Assembly (NCBI GenBank): GCA_905250025.1
Contig: CAJNOJ010000009.1
Location: forward strand, 744,001 to 808,000
Length of the DNA: 64,000 nt
From: Adineta ricciae
Taxonomy: Eukaryota; Rotifera; Eurotatoria; Adinetida; Adinetidae
Direction of reading: 5' to 3'
This document shows, in pieces, positions 60,101 through 64,000 of this stretch. The notes beneath the pieces are model-generated. The model was given only the letters and a program-made list of their open reading frames with translations. It ran no database searches and was not told the origin of the DNA. A program made the position numbers and the translations under genes. Position 1 is the stretch's first letter; every line of letters starts with the position of its first letter.

Positions 60101-63100
60101 CGTGAGGCAAGATATGACGAAGAACGAGCTGCATATGAACGCGAATATTTGAAAAAAGCTGATCACGGAGATTCGGTATGACTCGAACATTGTTGAACCA
60201 ATATCTCAATGAAACGAATATTTCTATTTAATAGTATGAATCATCACCAGTTAAAAAACGTACAACACGCAATGTGATCAAAATGCGTCAAGAAGAACTT
60301 CTCAAACGCGTACCACACAATGTTGAAGTAGCCATCAATCGTCTGACGACTCGAGCATTATACGATTCTGATAAAGAAGACAAAACGGATCTCTCCGATG
60401 ACCAATACTCACCAAATGCAACTGTGCCTTTTGGTGATAGGTAAAGATACATGAAATATTTTCGAATAGAAATACATACTTTATTTTCTAGTGGGATGAG
60501 TGGTGGCGATGATGATAGTGTTTCAACAGATGAAGAATTAGTCGTTAGTACATCACGAATAACAGGTATAATGACCCGTACAGGGCAACAGAGACGCGTA
60601 CAACGACATCGAAATTTATCTCCGGATGAAGATGACGACGACGACGATGACGACGATGAGGATAGACATGAACATGAAAAACGTCGGGTACAAGAAGCGA
60701 AAACACAACATCGTCGAAGAAACAAGTGGAAACGCTTGAAAAAACGTCGTGAACAAGTGAAAACGAAGAAAGAAGAATTCGAAAATAAAGACGATCTCGA
60801 ATTGAATTATTCACCTGACTTTAAACCACCCGATTGGTTGACGCGCACAACAGCTCAATGTTCGCCGTATATTCCACAAATCGGTGATACTGTTATGTAT
60901 TTTGTACAAGGACATGAATTGTACATAAATGAAGTTAAAGATAAGAAAATGTACGAGATCGACGAAAAAACCTTACCGTGGAATAAATCGGAATCTCTTG
61001 ACGTAAATATTTCAAAACAGCAGCCGTTAGGTAATAATATCTTTCTTGTTTTTCTTACAGGCTGTCGAGTGTGCGACGGTTATCGGTGTATCCATTAGTT
61101 TTTCTGATAAACAACCACCACGTGTGATCAATGTTCGATTGCAATTATTAGATCCAAATACTCTCGAAGCTACATCGCAAAGACTAAGTGTGAAGTAAGT
61201 TGACAATCAACCCTTTCACGTCGTTTATTAAGCGCATAACTCCTGCCAATCCTTTTTAGATTTCATGATGTTGATGGCATTGCAGATTTTATTATTTTAA
61301 AGCAACATTATGACCATGCATTACAACGAGATTGGGAAGCAGGTAGGTTCTTCCCAGTACGACGAACACGTAAAAAATTTTTATTCACAGGTGATCGTTT
61401 TCGATGTTTCATCGATGATACTTGGTGGCCAGGAACGATTGTCAAACGCGAACCCTTTGATCAAATTCGTGAAAATAGTCCTTTTCAATGCTATATTATT
61501 CGATGGGATAATGGTGAAAATGAGGAAAGACTCAGCCCGTGGGATATTTTCGAATTCGACGATACTTGTATGCATAAAACTAATGGCACAGCCCATCTCG
61601 TTCATTTCGACCTGCTTTCTATTTAGCTTCTGAATCGCCTATAACGAAAATGCCCGCCTATCAACCGACAGCTGACGATTGGCCAGTTCATGATGTCGAT
61701 GGTGAACGTGAACGTTTGTTGAGCGGAATCGATACATTGATGCAAATGGATGTATCTGAACAATTTCGAGCGCCAGGTAAATGTTTTGCCAGAGAAAAAA
61801 AACAGGTCTCTATAATGTAAGAAACTATTTGTAGTTCAACTCGCATGGTATCCTGTGGTCATTGCGTATCCCATCGATCTTGGCACAATACGAGAACGCA
61901 TTTCGAATGGTTATTATCGTCGATCGAATGCTTTAAAATGGGATGTGAAAAAGATGGAAGAAAATGCGAAGAATTTCAATGAAAAAGGAAGTCAGATTAT
62001 TGAAAAAGTTAAAATTGTCACAAAGATATTGCTGAAATATATCGAGTAATGATTCCATGTGTTCTTCTACTCATTGAAAATATATCTATCTATTTTAGTG
62101 ACTACAACTGTACCGATATCAGTGTTATCTATCACAGATCATTACATTCAGAACAAACTCCATTACCTCTATCCACATCATGCGTATGTACCTTGTTTGG
62201 CTTTGTAGAAAGTAACGGTGAGCGAAACGTTTGTAAATTTAGAATGAAGACTGGTTAGATGATTGTCAAATGATTCTCAACGATATTCTGTCACAGCCTG
62301 GAAGTGATCTGTTACGTTATCCCATCGATGAAAATGAATATCCAGTACGTATACATCAGTTTACAATTTGTGTTTTGTTGAGCTAGTTTTTTTAATTGTC
62401 TAGGATTATGAACGAATCATAAAAACACCGATTTGTTTTGACGATGTACAAGCTAAACTAAGTCAAACACCATGTGGGTATCGACATTCAAGAGAGTTTA
62501 TTGCCGATTGCCATTTGATATTTCAAAATGCATTAACATATGCAGATCCGGAGGTAAGTTGAAGTGAATCAAACCGTCAGATTATGATCAAATTTGAAAC
62601 TCGTTTTATTTCTAGATGATCAATGTCGTTCGACATCTGGGACCATGGTTCGATCGTCGTGTAGCTATATTTGATCGTCGACAACGTCGATCAAACAGTC
62701 AATATACTTCCGAAATGACTACTCGACAAAGGCAACTTCCTTCTATCTAATGAAATCTTTGCTAATGTTCGAATTTTGTAGGGAATTACGAAATTCATCG
62801 ACGGATGAGAACAATCTTGATAATACTGGCGAAACATTGGCAGCTATCACCACAGCTGAAAGTTCCAGTAGTCGACAGAATCGACGAACGCAATGTAATT
62901 TCTTTTCATATCTCGATTTTATTCACTGCAAATTTCTTCATTTCTTTAGTTCCACCAGCAGGCCTCACAACAGATCGTCGTCATTCTCATTTCAATCGGC
63001 TATCGTCTGCAAATAACCATTCAACAACAGCAACAACAGCAGCACAAGAGCAAAACTCCGATGATGACGATGACAACGAGTCCGTATCCACACAGAGTAC

Positions 63101-64000
63101 TCAACCAATGTCCTTAACTTCATTCGTTCACACGACAACGAGCCATGATATAAATTTATCCTTACGACAAACACGGCAACGCATGAATACTAATGAAAAC
63201 AATACGAATAATTCATGGCAATCACGTACACGATACAGTACGAGATCGAGCGCTTCAAATCGCAATCTCAACGAAGATTCTGATGATCGTCATCAACAGC
63301 CGACAACTTCATCACGAATGTTATCCGCGTCCGATGAAGACGACGATGATAATGATATTTCATCGAATAGTAAAAGAAACCGTATCGAACGTGGTGATAG
63401 AAGAATATCGTCCGTTAATCGACCAAACTATAAAATTGATAGTGACGAACATGAAGACGATGACGACAATCAGCAGAAAGCGAATACAACGAATAACACG
63501 ATAGAAGACATGGAACAAGCAGAAAAAGATCATGATAAGAGCAAAGGTATGTCGATGGATATTCTGTTTAATAAAAGCTCTATATTTTCTGCAGATAAAA
63601 ACGATGATGAAGATTATGAGCCACCAACAGCGCTGGCAGATGAAGAAGAGGAGGACGAGGAAGAAGATGATGATCAAAATGGTGTAGGATCTCCTCAACA
63701 GAAGGATGACGATTCCGATTCGGACTTTCAATTGGATGAACCAAGTCAGCACCGTCGTGCAAATACAAACGGTAATCGTGTGAGGAAATTGCGAAGTACA
63801 ACCAATCGACCATCGCCTCCCTTGCCCAACCAAAATAATAAACGCAAGCGTTCTGCTGTTCGTACACGCTCATCAACAGACACAGATTCGACCGATTCCA
63901 ATGTCAATCAAGGTTATAAAACGCGAACTCGTTCACGGCGGCGCGCAACAACGAGTAAGAAATCTACGCATGCAGAAGATTTTTCGGATGAAGATGAAGA
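57172..64000 (+). CDS. BRWD/PHIP-type WD-repeat and double-bromodomain chromatin protein (3' end outside window)
   Basis: Orthologue group of human PHIP/BRWD1/BRWD3, histone readers and CRL4 (DCAF) substrate receptors. Start ATG 57172 gives MASSPGLNFLIAKYLRELPN, then LLPSTRNWNG as in PHIP. WD40 repeats follow (MWHVHTGRLMATFRGHSKEI, RIWNLNTTKMECVLHGHQSG, GGYFVAAGSSDSVIRVYSFH, GSKDGTARIWRYEQQSW-like, LLIIWDMVDGRAIKYFLN). Then come NDLRPLLRDS and PPPFLIDDHGHAY, PGREN, an Asp/Glu/Arg/Lys-rich linker, the cryptoTudor region (CSPYIPQIGDTVMYFVQGHE, WPGTIVKREPFDQI), bromodomain 1 (WYPVVIAYPIDLGTIRERIS) and bromodomain 2 (YPDYERIIKTPICFDDVQAK, FQNALTYADPE). A long acidic, Ser/Arg-rich tail runs off the window. 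More than 20 short introns. Nuclear. No broken frame seen. Confidence 0.94.
60625..60660 (+). repeat. GAT/GAC run coding polyAsp in BRWD/PHIP gene
   Basis: Acidic codon run in the linker between WD repeats and the cryptoTudor region. In-frame simple sequence, probably length-variable; acidic tracts are typical of this linker in the family. Confidence 0.7.

Noticed and set aside
60288..60814. Minus-strand frames opposite the BRWD/PHIP acidic linker
   Set aside because: PolySer and polyArg shadows of GAT/GAC/CGT codon runs on the coding strand.

Overview
The window looks like a gene-dense, AT-rich metazoan nuclear genome. Most genes are cut by many very short introns (about 45-80 bp, GT..AG), codon use is strongly A/T-ending, and intergenic gaps are mostly under 1.5 kb. 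The protein set (COUP-TF nuclear receptor, SF3B3, BRWD/PHIP, RNF19-type RBR ligase, BROX, GALNT, ABHD11, eIF2-beta, a motile-cilium protein) is animal. Compact introns, splice-acceptor-like sequence directly before several start codons (as expected for spliced-leader trans-splicing) and a short TGTGGG telomere-like array together suggest a bdelloid rotifer (Adineta/Rotaria type). The taxon is an inference.

Layout. 0-7 kb: 3' part of a ciliary coiled-coil gene (+), then on the minus strand an unusually short intronless cytochrome P450, a divergent homeobox gene and two tiny ORFs that both begin Met-Gly-Asn. 7-13.8 kb: a head-to-tail plus-strand trio (GALNT glycosyltransferase, aspartyl aminopeptidase, hinderin-like coiled coil) spaced tightly enough to be an operon. 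15-19.2 kb: RBR E3 ligase (+) converging on BROX (-). 19.2-21.6 kb: no intact gene, but decayed coding stretches. 21.6-24.6 kb: secreted modular alpha-amylase (-). 25.7-28 kb: THNSL1-like threonine synthase-like protein (+). 28.8-32.6 kb: COUP-TF (NR2F) receptor with a 7-nt first coding exon, a 2.2 kb intron and a candidate alternative first exon. 33.5-39.1 kb: SF3B3 (+). 41.9-43.2 kb: A4GALT-like glycosyltransferase (+). 43.4-46.1 kb: ABHD11 and eIF2-beta (-). 46.9-50.1 kb: R3H/SUZ RNA-binding protein (+). 51-53 kb: DUSP22/15-like phosphatase and a small PPxY membrane protein (+). 53-57 kb: an unstable-looking stretch with a telomere-like repeat, a CYP3-clan P450 pseudogene and unidentified gene pieces. 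57.2 kb to the edge: BRWD/PHIP chromatin reader, truncated by the window.

No single pathway links these genes. Most are conserved single-copy housekeeping or developmental genes. The accessory material (two P450 loci, amylase, small orphan ORFs, decayed genes) sits between them. I found no convincing tRNA, rRNA, CRISPR array or intact transposon. Exon boundaries were worked out by eye from reading-frame phase and GT/AG sites and from remembered human orthologues. Protein family names given at confidence above 0.85 rest on long recognisable similarity.
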